64,000 nucleotides of DNA from Berberis thunbergii. Its lineage: Eukaryota > Streptophyta > Magnoliopsida > Ranunculales > Berberidaceae. The position numbers and the translations under genes were made by a program. The stretch lies in NCBI GenBank assembly GCA_003290165.1, contig QNQO01000222.1:992001-1056000 (forward strand), read 5' to 3'. Below the pieces are notes generated by a model. That model saw only the letters and a program-made list of their open reading frames with translations. It ran no database searches and was not told the origin of the DNA. Below are positions 10,255 to 22,327 of the stretch, one piece after another (position 1 is the first letter of the stretch; each line of letters opens with the position of its first letter).

Positions 10255-13200
10255 TAAAAAAAAAACAAGAAACCAACGGGAGGGAAGAGAAGCTATGGGA
10301 TGCTAGACCTTTATTACCATAGTAAAAAAAACTTTTACACCAAGTCGGGGGTATGTTATGACTTTACCTGAATTAATAACATAAAAAAAAAATCCAAGGA
10401 AATTACAAAAAACCAAGGGTACAAAACAAATTCTTAAAGAGAACTCAAGAAAAAAAGGCCTCTCTCAAAAGCGAAGGCCTTACTCAAGAGATAAGTCCTT
10501 ACTAAACAAAAGAAAGAGCTTAGAACCACAAAAACTAACCAAATAAACAACATTGTAACTTCCAAGCTAAACAAAACAAGCCAATAGCAAACTACTAGCA
10601 AACACATCCAGTACCATAATAATCAGCCCCTTGCTACCAAGGCGTCCACCCAAAAGACACAACAACAACACCACAGCAGCAGCGCAGCAAACAGCTGCGA
10701 ACCCAGCCATGATAGTAATCTTACCTTACCAGTATGTTAGCACGCCGACCAACACCTAGTCCCAAAAAAATCACAGCAGCCCAACGCCAGAACATATCAA
10801 CAACATCGCGCCAAGTAGCACAAAACCCGCCAACAACACACACAACAGCCAAAAACAGAGAATGAAACTCTGTTTTGAGAAATTGTTGTGCCAAAGTAGT
10901 TGCCAGCGCCAATTCAGCAAGCACCCTTTTTCATTCCGCAGCTGATATACTGACCTTACTCCCTGAGGTTGATCAATCTAGTTGCCAACCATACCAAGAA
11001 CAGCAGTCGCACCCGCAGAGCACACTTACCCATGAGGAATATACGTAGTATGACATCTGTCCAACTCGACCAAACCCCCAATTCTACTCGGGAGATCTTG
11101 TTCTCCAAATACTCTAGTCAATCCTTCCTTTTGAGCCCTTCCCGCATTTGCTTCCCTATAAATATGCTTACAATGGACTTCCATTTGATTCGTTTAGCTC
11201 TTAATATCCCTCCAAATATTCTCCAAGTACTAAAGAACCTTATAGACCTCCTGAAACCATCCATGCACTATGTCCGAATCCGTTTGAACAATAACTTTTT
11301 GATACTCTATTCTAAATCATAAACATAATCCTTTTAATAGTGCAAGCGCCTAAGCTATATTAGTCATGCCTTCATCAAATACCAACTATTGAGCAGCCAT
11401 ACATACTCCGTTTGCATCTCTAATAATCACCTCACCTATCGCCTTGTAATTCCTTAATCACCAATCCACATTAAGAGCAACAAAGTTAGGAGGAGGAAAA
11501 AGCCAATAAACAATTTGAATCTCCTTTCTCACCACCGGAATAACTGGAAGCCCCATCCTCTCCAAAGGAACTTTATTAGTGCTACTGTACTTCGGATTAG
11601 CAAAGGAATTAGCCAATCTCAAAAACCTCCTTATATTAAACATCCCAAATATATGATTCAGATGCCCATATTCATAGACACACTTGCATCTTTGTTTCCA
11701 AATTTCCCAAATGATAAACAAAGGGGTAAAAAAGAAAAACATACCTACTTGAGTAGAAGTATTAGCTCTATGAAACCAAACCGACAACACCGTAGTGATC
11801 TCTACAGGTCTTCTGATATGAATGTCAAAAATACCTTCAAAATGTTTCCAAATATCCGTGGTGAGCTTGCTTTCTAAAAATAAATTCTTCAAGGATTCAG
11901 TCTTAGGAAGCACACAACACCTGCATTTCAAAGCCAGACTAAAACCACACCTATAAAGTTCCCTGTCTACAGAAACACCCATTTTCAAAAGTTTCCACAT
12001 ATTGAAATTTTGGATGGTAACCCAGGTTGCCATATTTTCTTATGAACTACACTCTCTATGTCTTTGTCTTTGAGCAACTCATAGGCCAAACCGATACTAA
12101 ATAAACCATCTGACTCCGGAAGCCAAACACAAGAATCGTCACAAGGATTCCTACCCCGAATCTATCTTCAAACAACCTGCTCACCAAACCTGTAAATTCA
12201 GGATTAACAACTTCAAATCCCCCATTCACCACCTCCCTAACTTTAGGCCATTTTCCTTGAGAGACTAATTGTTCTGACCTTCTAAACACTGCCACTAAGT
12301 TCCAATTTTCTACAAAAAAAACTTGAATTTTTTTTCCCAATCTGTCACACAATATTAATTGAAGTGAAAAACTTACACCTCATGACATCCTTCATGAAAG
12401 GAGACACTCCACTTTTTTCTACTTGACTGCTCAAAGGTCTTAAGAGCCACCTCCAATCTCCTAACCCCAAATCCTCCTTCATCTTTAGTGAAACAAATCT
12501 TATTCCAAGAACCCATTTTTTCTTGAGCTCCCCAGAAAAATTCCGCTAACAAGCTTTGAATCTTTGACAATACTTTCTGAGGCACACACATAGCACTTAG
12601 AGTATAAACCGGTATAGAACTCAGCACATGCTTGATCAGTATCAGTCTCCCTCCCGGAGATAGGAGTTTTGCCTTCCAACCTAAAACTTGTTTATGTATT
12701 TTTTGAATAAGCTCTTCAAATAACATTATTTTGCTCCACCCTTGAAAAATGGGAACACCTAAATATTTCATAAGGGAGCCCTTGTCTTGAAGACATGTGT
12801 AAGTCTTTAGTGCTACCACTCTTTCTACTGTAGCATTTTTTTCTAACATAAAAAAACTCCTTTCTACCCTGAAGCCATATTATATCTCTCCAAAAATTCA
12901 ATGCATTTTGAAACTGATGATTTTCTACCATTGAGAAATATAAGCATGTCATTTACATACAGGAGATGTGTGATAGGCAAGCATGATCTTGGCGTATAAT
13001 AAAAACCAATCTCTCCCTTGTTAAATGCAACCTCGAAACCCTTGTTTAAAACCTCAGAAGCAATAACGGAAAGTAAAAGAGAAAGAGGATCCCCATGTCT
13101 CAAACCATTGGATGATGTGAAATAACCATTGTAGACCCCTTGCAGAAGCACCGAAAATTCACAATTATATATGAAGTTAGAAATAATGTGGCAAACCCTG

Positions 13201-13560
13201 TTGTTAAATCCAAACCTTTTGAGAACCCTTAGCAGAAAAGACCATTCAAGGCGGTCATAAGCTTTCTCCTTATCAATTTTTAACACCACGTTACCACCGA
13301 AAGCCTTTTTATGAATATCTTTCACCATCTCCTGAGCCAGACCAATATTTTCAACAATGGATCTTACTCTATCAAAGGCTCCTTGTTCTCGGGCCACCAT
13401 TTCTGGTAATAAAATGGCTAATCTACTGCAAAAAACTTTACTGAAGATTTTATAAATCACATTGCGAAGACTAATAGGGCAAAAGTCTGAAAAAGAACCT
13501 GGGTAATTCACTTTGGGGATCAACGCTATCAAGTTAGCTGAGAAAGCTGCTGGGGGACCC
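10255..13560 (-). pseudogene. LINE ORF2 (reverse transcriptase to RNase H) with 3' UTR
   Basis: A 5'-truncated L1-type LINE. The RT domain (13532-12864) has IALIPK, SISLRNVIYKI-like, GAFDRVRSI, VLKIDKEKAYDRLEW, GLRHGDPLS and a catalytic motif that reads YVNDM where YADD/YVDD is expected. An LMKYLGVPIFQG...LLSPGGRLILIKHVLSSIP block follows (12849-12373), then the zf-RVT region (12033-11458: YRCGFSLALKCRCCVLPKTES) and RNase H (about 11460-10960, QTDSDIV, YREAN). Finally there is a 3' UTR with the common module and an A-run on the minus strand near 10255. Frameshifts separate the blocks. The endonuclease and ORF1 are missing; truncation is at about 13560. Confidence 0.85.
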
Positions 13561-14450
13561 TCGCCGCCAAAAAATTGAACCGCTTGAACTAGAGATAATT
13601 GCGGCTGGCATCAAAGCTCGAACTATAGATAATTTCTTCTAACAAACAACTGATTGAGCAAGCCTCTCTTCCTTAAGATGCTTTTTCATTGATTTAATTT
13701 CACAGAGAGCATAGAACTAGTTCCATGGTATACAATCTCTCACGGACAACCTCAACTTCAGTCACAACGATAGAAACCTAGTTCAGATATGACATCCAAA
13801 GGGCAAGATATTTTTTTCCGCTTTTTCCATACGCTCTCCCAACATATTGCCCATTGGCATCAGAGCACAATTCGCCAGCCAATTGTTCCACCTACTGATA
13901 TGCTTCTTCAAGGCATAAGAAATATCAACCTCCTAGTGCCAGGCCTGGTTGCTCATCTTCAACACATCAACAAATTGATTCGTGCAACCGGATGGAGGTC
14001 TTCATGGACAAAAATCAGTCCAACACCGCTTTATCTATCTTCATTGTATCGGGGCCCTCGTCCACCACTTTTTTTTGCTCTCAAAGATTGTCTCTCTCTC
14101 AACCGACTCCAAAGCAGTAGAAGGAGAAGAATGAGAGAGTTATCTCTTGGACCCGTCACCACCTAAATATGAGGTCAAGATCAAGACGTAGGACAATACC
14201 GACAATGTAAATGAGACTTCTCATCATAGGGGTGACTATTAGATGACTTTTCACCAAGCTGGGGGATTCGCAATCAAATAAGGGGTTGTACTTAAAGTCC
14301 TTCAATGAGAAAGGACAAGTGAAACCCTCATCGGACAAAGTTTCCATGCCATTCTGCAGCAGGCCTGATCGGTGTCAGCTTCGTTACATCCTCAACTCCC
14401 ACAATCTGCAAATATTCCTTTTCTAAGTCAGGAAGAGGAATCGGGGCCCT
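13561..14450. other. Unassigned; probably interior of a Tat-type gypsy element
   Basis: There is a 125-codon plus-strand open frame at 13789-14166 and a short minus-strand one at 14156-14347, neither with a motif I recognise. Position suggests this is the region between pol and the antisense extra ORF of the adjoining Tat-like element. Confidence 0.3.
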
Positions 14451-14533
14451 TGCCTGAGCATCTTGCCCTTCAAGCAAAACAACTTCTGCTCTAGTGGATG
14501 AGTCAAGAACCTATTCCATAGCTTAGCATCCCT

Positions 14534-15525
14534 CTAAAAAAGCCAACTGCTCACTAGCTTGCTTGGTGGAAGCACGAGTCTTCTTGGAATGCATATTAAA
14601 AAAAGTGCCTCATTCAGTTCTGCCCTCCTTAACAGGCTCGAAATCTTTACCTTTAGAATCTTTCTCTTCTCCAAAGAGGGCTTGCCTTCAGACTCCGGCT
14701 TCAAAACTTTGAAAAGAGTAGGAGCCTCATGCCAATGGGCCCAAAGTCTGTTGTGCTTCATGTTAAAAGACTGAACAATGTCCTTTACCCGCATTTGGGG
14801 CATGCCTCGAAGTTTATCTAAAATTGTTTTCTCCTCTAAAAAAAAGTCATAGTCAAGAACCTCTCTACAGAAAGCACCGACAACATTTCAATATGTGAGA
14901 TACACTGATAAAATCAAGAACAAAACTAAACTTACTCAGTTGTAGAAACTCTCACTTGATCAGATGACCAACAAACTCAAATACCCCAAGTCCGCAGGGG
15001 CCATGAAACAATACTTCTGCCAAAACTTGAAGTCGTCGGCCAGATTGCCAAAACAGTTTAACGATGTCAACAAACACACAACATGTTCGTTTATCTGAGA
15101 AGTAGTTGAATCACCTTCGGAGACACTCGAACACTAGCGTCGTTCGCCCTAATCAAAATGGCAATCACTGTCCAATACCCGTTCAACACTAGTTGAGTGG
15201 GCGCAATGCCGAGGTAAGCCAAGAAGCTCCAAATTTCTTTAATGACAGGAAAACAGACGCCCGATTGAAGCATACCTCAATGTAAATAGATAAATTCATC
15301 CGAAGGAGACAACAGCATCTGACCGACACCCAATCTGAACAACATCAAATCATCAGGGATTCCATATGTCACACAGAGGCTATCCAGATTCGACTCTAAT
15401 AGTGACCTATCCTCAAAGAACTTACGACCCTTAGCAAACAGTTCATTAGAAAGCTGATTCTGACCCGCCATGGAAGAACGTACAAACTTTCGATCACGAA
15501 AGTTGGATAAAATAAAAAACACCAA
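14534..15525 (-). pseudogene. Antisense additional ORF of a Tat-lineage gypsy element (PF04195-like)
   Basis: From the ATG at 15525 the minus strand reads MAGQNQLSNELFAKGRKFFE, then a stretch containing LDSLCVTYGIPDD. After a stop come VCFPVIKEIWSFLAYLGIAPTQLV and NGYWTVIAILIR. The pattern (LCVTYGIP near the start; FL..LGIAP.QL.PNGW) is that of the putative gypsy-type transposon domain PF04195. Plant Tat-lineage retrotransposons are known to carry such an extra ORF antisense between pol and the 3' LTR. Here an LTR in plus orientation starts about 240 bp away at 15763, exactly where that model predicts. Stops at several sites make it a pseudogene. The 14534-14803 part (MPQMRVKDIVQSFN...) may be its C-terminus. 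Confidence 0.6.
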
Positions 15526-15956
15526 AAGTGGAACGACAAAACAAAGCTTTCAAGATCAAAGGAAAAGAAAATAAACTTTGCAGAGAAGGGGATTTATATA
15601 GACAACAGAATTTATGCCTTTTCTCGAGCAAACACACGCCAATTTAATGAAGCGCACCACTCGATGAGACCATTCAGACTCAAACCAATAATGATCGCTC
15701 AGGTCCTCTACGACATGAGTCGATGAACCGATGAACTGGCCCACCAAGTCAGGAGGAGCAGCTTATGATACGACAAACAATTATTTAATCCACACCGTAT
15801 GCGTGTCATGATGATCTCGTCAATAGAGCAAAGCGGGTCTGATTGCCTACCAAATCTGGCAAGGCCCAGAAAACATTAATCCTAATTCTATAAAATCCAG
15901 AAGGTTGGATACAAGTTGCAGCGTCATATTAAGCCCACACGTCACATGGTAAAACC

Positions 15957-16695
15957 CAATGTTCTAAAAAGCGCTAGGCGGTGGGCAGGAGGCGAGCAGG
16001 TGCCTAGCACCCAGATTCCTAGGTGAGCGCCTAGGCAGTTTTAGGTTTTGTATTATTAATTTAATAATTTACAAAAGTTAAGCATAATATCATATCAATT
16101 ACATCCAATTTAATGCCAAGATACATATGCAAAATTTATAAACATGAAAACCAATCATGAACAACATTTATTAAAACTCAAATGACTGAAGTTGGTCATG
16201 ATGGGTACTTTATTCAAAGTTATATTTGTGGACAAATATCCAAACCTACTCTTTTATTTCTCTTCAAATTGCATGAATGACCTAAGTCATGTTTGATAAA
16301 ACATACATTACTAAAATTGGTACCGACAGATCCTTTGAGAATTTGATTAAGTAATCATCCATTGCTACATTCAGACATATATTGAATAAAAAATAATTAA
16401 ATTGTTTCTTTTCGAAAAAGGGGAAAGAAAAATAAAATAAGAACACAGTCAGCCTTATTAAAAAAAACTGCTTAGACCGCCTAGACCGCCCAGACCCCGC
16501 CTAGACCGCCCGAACCCCACCTAGACCTCACCTAGAACCCCCCTAGACCGTCCGAACCCCACCTAGACCTCCCAAACCCCACCCAGACCTCGCCTAGAAC
16601 CCGCCTAGGTGCCTACTTGATTTTTCAACTATTAATCTGGGCGTTTCTCTAACGCCTAGTGCCTAGGCGGCCTCCTAGGCCATTTTTAGAACACT
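15957..16695. mobile_element. Mutator-like MITE with 9-bp target duplication
   Basis: The element is bounded by inverted ends ATGTTCTAAAAA and TTTTTAGAACACT and flanked by perfect 9-bp direct repeats GGTAAAACC (15948-15956 and 16696-16704). Removing the element and one repeat restores a continuous LTR. GGCCTAGGAGGCCGCCTAGG-like ends extend the inverted repeat, and no transposase is present. A 9-bp duplication is the hallmark of Mutator-like elements. A related fragment lies at 21692-21860. Confidence 0.75.
16468..16612. repeat. CCTAGACCGC minisatellite inside the MITE
   Basis: About 10-12 diverged copies of a 10-20-bp unit (CGCCTAGACC, CCGAACCCCACCTAGACCTC) lie just inside the right end of the MITE. 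They make a locally GC-rich block in an AT-rich region. Confidence 0.7.
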
Positions 16696-17165
16696 GGTAA
16701 AACCTAATACCCGTAAGGCGTAATCAGACAAGTATCTAAGGATCACTTAAGACAGGTAGCCCAGAAACACATTGGTTCCCCAAGGAAACATATATCAGAG
16801 TATAAGTCGTGCATGAAAACTTCCTTCCATGGGCAACACTCAAAAAAGGAAACCTCTTCCGAAGATCTAGGAACACAAGTCGTATAAGGAAACTCTTCTA
16901 CATAGACAACTCCCAACTAGGAAAGGATCTCCAGCAAGATCTCTTTCCCTAAACTACACCACCAAAAGCCTAATCAAACGAGGACTATATCATTATAAAT
17001 AAGACACTGAGTTGATGAGAAAAATCTACACTATAAAACCCAATTTACATCTTTAAGCCTTTCTCAAGCCTTGTCTGACTTTAGTATGGGAGTGCCATCG
17101 GCCACGACAATGGTGGTCCTTGGCTCTCGTGTGTTCTCTATGCAGGTCAAGGTCAAGGTCAACAA

Positions 17166-17699
17166 AAGTAGGATTCGACTACATCAATGATGCTAAAGCT
17201 TAGCTAGAATACAGATCAAAGTGTTACCAAGTGAACCCCATCAAGACTTTCAGTGGTGTTGATGATTTAGTACATTATTAGATTATATTCACACTAGGCT
17301 ACTTGCTTTCCAACAACTCTTAGCATTCGCTTTCATGACGTAATGAGTTACTATCAGATAAAAATTATGAAACAAAAACAAGGGATGTTTAGATGATCGC
17401 AAATAAATCTTCTTGGTTCATGTTTTATTGTAAGTAGTAGTACAAGCTATTTAGTTTCATTAGATTTAGTTTCGTTATATTTCAACTAGGGTGTCGACGC
17501 GCTCTACGTGCGCAAATATTCGTTATTTTTTTATTACAACCTATCAATAATTATTAAAATTTATTATTGAAAATTTAAACAAAATAATTATTTAAAATTT
17601 TAAGGGTTTATGTATAGTTTACAAACAATGGGCTTAGATATAATTAACAATATTTGAGAGGACAAGTTTTGATCCTAAATAATCTGAATTTGAGAGGGT
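17166..17699. other. No gene seen
   Basis: AT-rich spacer between two LTR regions. I see no domain, tRNA or clear repeat. Confidence 0.4.
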
Positions 17700-18378
17700 A
17701 AAATGGTACATGATGATACATAAAAACGGTCACACCCCCGAGCGGTACATGTGTCAAAATGATCTCGAGGAGCCATAGGTTAAAGCAACAACCCAATATG
17801 GATCCAGCCTGAGCGATTCTCAGCCCGCTCAACTCCAGCCCACTAGGCACCCGAACTCTCACAACATGCTATGCTCACAAGTCTCACAACTATCCACGAT
17901 ACTCGTAAGCCTTTTTATGCAAGTATCTCAAAGATTTGCTTTGGACAAGCAACCACAGCTGTTATTTGCTTCCAACTAGGAAGCGAACACCATAGTATCT
18001 TCCACATAGGGAAACTCCCTTCAATGAAATGCTCTCAGATTGGGAACTATCTCCCCCATATCTAGGAGGACGAAGCTAACAGAGAACTTCCCTCCTACAG
18101 CACGACTCTTAATTAGAGAGGGATTTCCATGAAGATCTCCTCCCTAATCTACGCCTACGATGGCTTGGTTAACCCAGGACTCCTTGCATTATAAATAAGA
18201 CATGAGGTTGGTAAGCTAAGGTATGATACAAATTCTCTGTTACAGCATTACACCTTCCTCAGATCCTTGTCTGACTTTAGCATCGAAATGCCATCGGCCA
18301 CCCCATGTTGGTCTGTGGCTCACGTGTGCTACTTGTGTAGGTCAAACAGGTCAAGCGGAAACAGGTCAGAGCAAGAAG
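17700..18378 (+). repeat. 5' LTR of a second Tat-like gypsy element
   Basis: It contains a TATA-like TTATAAATAAGACAT at about 18191 and a CTTGTCTGACTTTAGC...ATGCCATCGGCC R/U5 block like that of the LTR ending near 17165. It is followed by gag-pol remnants in the same direction from 18476. The left boundary is not clear; the start used here is approximate. Confidence 0.5.
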
Positions 18379-18475
18379 CAAAAAATGACTATATCAGTTT
18401 GCCGTCGTCTGTGGGGACGACATAATTTTTTAATTCTAGACTAAGTGTTGTCTCCTACCAAAATCCAGATAGATT

Positions 18476-20366
18476 GTGACAACCAGGTTGTGCGATGATG
18501 AAAAATCAGGGAAGACGTCCAACGTTTGGGCGACCCCTATACCATCTCTTCCAACAACTCATGTAGCGCACGGGCATCCAGCTCGTGCCCCTGCGCTGAT
18601 GGCAGTCATGATGGACGCTCTGGCAAACATGTTAGGTCTTGCGAAAGAGGTTCAAAACTCCCTCACTCTGGGAAAAGAGCAAGCGAGAACCGGATACGAG
18701 GCGCCACCACCTGACAAAATACATGTGCTTCATTGAACGTATTCTAAGTCTGAACTATCCAATTGGTTCATAAAAAAGGCTGTATGCAGATTAGGATTCA
18801 AGCTATTCGTGGTGAGCATTCAATGGAACATGAGCGAAGGCCCCCACACCACTGACGTTCACACAGGAGGATATCCAGGGCAGACAATGCCCACATAATG
18901 ACGCCCTAGTTGTAACAATTTCCCTTGTTGGCTGGTAGATAAAGAGGTCCTCGATTGATATCGGGAGCTCGTTGAACACCATGTTCCTTCGCACGCTAAG
19001 CACATTACTTATTGAAGAAATGCATTCACCCCAGATAGCCGCTCAGTAACTGACTTCAGTGGTAGGAAACAACTCTCCTTTGGAAAAATACAACTAACAA
19101 TAATAACTCGGGAGCGGCAAACCCATAAGATCCTATTTCAAGAATTCATTGCGATCGATATGCCTTTGGTGTACAACATGGTTCTAGGAAGACTCTGGAT
19201 ACATCAGATGGAGGCAACAGTCTCCACCATGTACCAATGCCTCAAGTATCCTACGGACCGAGCTATCGGTACGTCGAGAGGAGATTAACTACTGGCCAGG
19301 GAATGCCAATACATGGCGGCTTTTCCATCTGACATATCTCAACCGGTAGCCAGCCCAACGGTAAATACTTTCCTTCGATCAATTCAAAGCAAAAGAGAAC
19401 AACCAGCATTGGGTGATGAGGCATCGGTAAGCTCTCTAGATAGAAAAATGTTGGACAACCGAAAAAAGAAACTCTAATGGTCTACCTCGACGACCCTCAG
19501 AACTACAGGGCCATTCAAATCGGTTCCCGCCTAAATAATATGGTAGCAGGGAAACTTACGGAGTTGCTGCGGCGAAACCAAGACATCTTCATATGGAGTA
19601 TTCAGGATATGGTAGGAATTAATATGTTGATAATCATGCACCACCTCGAAGTAGACCCCTCGAAAAAAGCTGCCAGGCAAAATAAAAAGGCTTGTGGCAC
19701 CCGAAAGAAACGTTATCATAAATGAGGAACTCCAATGTTTAATCGACGAAAACATTATCAAAGAGGCACGATATCCCGACTGGTTGGCAAATACCATTCT
19801 CGTGAAATGGGGGAATGAAAAGTGGAGAGTGTGCGTAGACTAGATGGAATTAAACAAAGCTTGTCCTAAAGACGGTTTCCCATTCCCTCGCATCGATCAG
19901 ATCGTAGACGCCAGCTCGGGACACAACCTCCTCAGCTTTATGGACGCCTATTCAGGCTACAATCTAATATTGTTGCACCCTCAAGACCAAGAGAAAACCT
20001 ATTTTGTAATGGAAAGGGAAAGATATTGTTATAGGGTAATTCCATTCGGCTTGAAGAATGCAGGAGCTACTTACCAGCGACTAGTTTACCGAATGTTCAA
20101 ACAGCAAATCGGTAGGAATACGGAAGTAAAAATTGACGACATGCTGGTCAAGAGCCTTCGCAGCCCAGACCATGTCCAAGGTCTTACTGAAGCATTCGAT
20201 CAACTCAGGAAGTACCAAATGAAACTTAACCTGCAAAAGTGCACATTCGGAGTCGAGTCCGGAAAATTACTAGGTTATTTAGTAAACAAAAGCGGAAACG
20301 AGGTCGATCTGAAACAAATCCAAGCTCTTATCAACATGAAATCGCCGTCCACTATCAGAAACGTTT
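18476..20366 (+). pseudogene. Ty3/gypsy (Tat lineage) gag-pol remnant
   Basis: Gag N-terminal-like sequence is at 18476-18736. A retropepsin-linked segment at about 19140-19320 reads AIDMPLVYNMVLGRLWIHQM, then STMYQCLKYPT. Next is a pre-RT linker (DPSKKAARQNKKA), then RT from about 19740: ENIIKEARYPDWLANTILVK, an in-frame stop, MELNKACPKDGFPFPRID, FMDAYSGYN, RVIPFGLKNAGATYQRLV. The catalytic motif reads KIDDMLVKS instead of YxDDMLVKS. Sequence is cut at about 20366, before RNase H and integrase. The Tat-lineage assignment rests on the RLxDYxxxFxW-like linker and the LTR style. Confidence 0.8.
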
Positions 20367-20648
20367 AGAGCCTAACTGGGAGGGTAGTAGCACTCCACAG
20401 ATTTATATCAAAGTCATCCGACAAATGCCTCCTATTCTTAAGTATACCAAGGAAGATGGCAGCTAGTTGTTCATCCAAATAGTCCACAATAATTATGCTA
20501 CGTTTGATAGTGATAAGTTCCACTTGCATGAAAATACTTTAGTTTTGAGGAAGGAAAAATAGGAACAACAATTCTAAAGGATACCATATAGATTCGTGGA
20601 AATTCGCTATTGTTTTCTAAAATAAGTATGGTTTTCTTTTTCTTTTAG

Positions 20649-20925
20649 GTTCATCATGATCTTACTCACCTCTATCGCATTTTAAATGTGCCAGGAAATG
20701 AGTTGAGCGGCAATGGGATTGCTGCAAGTGTGTGTGTTGTACACTATGGCAAAGACCTGATTAACCTTAATGTTGTCATTAATGAATTATACAAGAACTC
20801 GCATGTTAAACCTTTGTTCTTAGCACTGGTAGGATTCTATGAGCAAGAGTGGTATCCAAAACTGCTTGAGATTTTCGGCTCTAACATAGTTAATGTTATA
20901 ATACATCACATATACAATCTTGGTG
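20649..20925 (+). pseudogene. Unidentified conserved-looking exon
   Basis: An open frame of about 92 codons starts after a good acceptor (TTTTCTTTTAG) and ends near a GTGTAGG donor-like site. It reads HHDLTHLYRILNVPG, NGIAASVCVVHYGKD, NVVINELYKNSHVKPLFLAL and VGFYEQEWYPKLLEIFG in sequence without stops. The composition is that of a real protein exon rather than chance, but I do not recognise the family. It lies just left of a CACTA terminus and resembles the captured exons elsewhere in the window. Nothing upstream back to 20470 is recognisable. Confidence 0.45.
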
Positions 20926-21329
20926 TAGGTGGGCGAGGTAATATAAAGTTGACTTCAATTTATGCAACTAACTAATTTGACATGATTACATGTCTATCTA
21001 TGATTAGAATGGTCATAACCTGTTTTCTTTAAGACATTCTAAACTAAATTTGGGGTATGTTGTGCTCACATTTTATTGTTATAAACATGTGTAATATTTG
21101 TTGCTCTCTTAAGTTTTTTTCTGCAATGTGAAAGAACTATTTCAAACAATATAGACTTTACTTGCTTTACCCATGTACTTGTGTACAACTTTTATTTTTG
21201 GTGTACACATAAACCTTGATTGTAGTTTTCTCGAGAGGTTTATTGAATTTTGGAGGATTGAGTCTTCTAATAAGGATATATACAACTGAATGACAAAGGT
21301 TGTTTTTGTATCGGATCCATCAGACAACA

Positions 21330-21690
21330 CACTACAACAAAAATCCTCATTTATAGCATGTCAAAAATGTTATAAAAAGATATGATAGCGTTAATAACAT
21401 GTTGTGACAACCCCCGTTATTAAAAGTTCGGCCTCTATAATAACGTTTTTGGGGGGCTATTAAAAGTGCACTGTTAATAGCGTTTTTAGACACTGTTATA
21501 AAAGTTTCAATAGCGCTTGGAACATGTTGTTGTATAATGTTAAACGTTGTTGTAACATTTTTAATAGTGCTTATTAAATGATGTTAAATAGTTTTATACA
21601 ACGTTTTTAGAGTGTTATTGTAACAACTTTCATAGCGTTTATTAAATGTTATTACATAGTTTTATACAACATTTTTAGAGTGCTATAAAA
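21330..21690 (+). mobile_element. CACTA terminus with subterminal repeat array
   Basis: The terminus CACTACAACAAAAATCC is followed by some 340 bp dense in ATAGCGTT / AACGCTAT-like words, each near its own reverse complement with an A/T-rich centre. This is the architecture of a CACTA end, where transposase-binding motifs fill the subterminal 200-300 bp. The element extends rightward and would include the molybdenum cofactor sulfurase exons at 22328-22860. Its right end was not found. Confidence 0.7.
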
Positions 21691-21691
21691 T

Positions 21692-21860
21692 TAGCGGTGT
21701 TCTAAAAAAGGTCCAAGTGGCTGCCAAGGCGCTAGAAGTTAGAGTAACGTCCAGATTAATGACTGGGTGGGGTAAAAAATCGGTAGGCATCTAGGCGGGT
21801 TCTAGGCGATATGAGCGAGGTCTGGGCGAATCTAGGCGGGTCTAAATCTGGATAGATTTT
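21692..21860 (-). repeat. Fragment related to the Mutator-like MITE
   Basis: GTGTTCTAAAAAAGG followed by GGCGCTAGAAG, and later CTAGGCGGGTTCTAGGCG and GGTCTGGGCGAATCTAGGCGG, match the right end and minisatellite of the MITE at 15957-16695 in the opposite orientation. The other end is missing. Confidence 0.6.
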
Positions 21861-21974
21861 TGGGTGCAAATAACAACTGTATGAACAAATAACCAAAAAA
21901 AATAATATCACCCCCATCGATCACTAGTTCTCATCAATTTAGGTTTTTCCAATTGTAAAACAAAATAAAACAAA

Positions 21975-22022
21975 AGGAGAAGAAGAAGAAGAAGAAGAAG
22001 AAGAAGAAGAAGAAGAAGAAAA
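21975..22022 (+). repeat. (GAA)n microsatellite
   Basis: About 15 near-perfect GAA/AGA units, with imperfect units to about 22050. A similar (GAA)n tract lies at 38065-38124 at a comparable place near the left end of another CACTA element. Confidence 0.9.
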
Positions 22023-22327
22023 ATAAGAAGAAAAAGAAGAAGAGAGAAAAGATTCTTGTCCAACCCAACATTTATTCTTTCTTGCATATCCATATCTAAT
22101 CCTCCGTAGATTCTTTTTTACCAACGAAATGAAAATGGAAGAAGAAAATATGAACTTCATGAAAGAATTCGGCCAAGATTACGGATCCCCCAACTCTACC
22201 AAGAACATCGACAAGATTTGAGCTTCTCAGCTCAACAATTAGAAGATTGGTTTTTGGTTTCTTCATTCGTTTAATTTGGAAGATTTAATTCAAAATAACG
22301 TTTTTTTTTTGGGTTAACTATATTTAG

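Larger units (their letters stand above)
15763..17165 (+). mobile_element. 3' LTR of a Tat-like gypsy element, split by a MITE
   Basis: It starts TGATACGAC just after a purine-rich tract (AGGAGGAGCAG, about 15750). It has a TATA-like TTATAAATAAGACAC at about 16996 and ends in the R/U5 signature CTTGTCTGACTTTAG...GGAGTGCCATCGGCC, seen again in diverged form at 18251-18300. The interior contains a 739-bp insertion at 15957-16695. With the insertion removed it is about 660 bp long. The exact 3' end (near 17165) is a guess. Confidence 0.6.

Noticed and set aside
21908..22160. Polyleucine/polyserine open frames on the minus strand
   Set aside because: Translation artefacts of the (GAA)n microsatellite.
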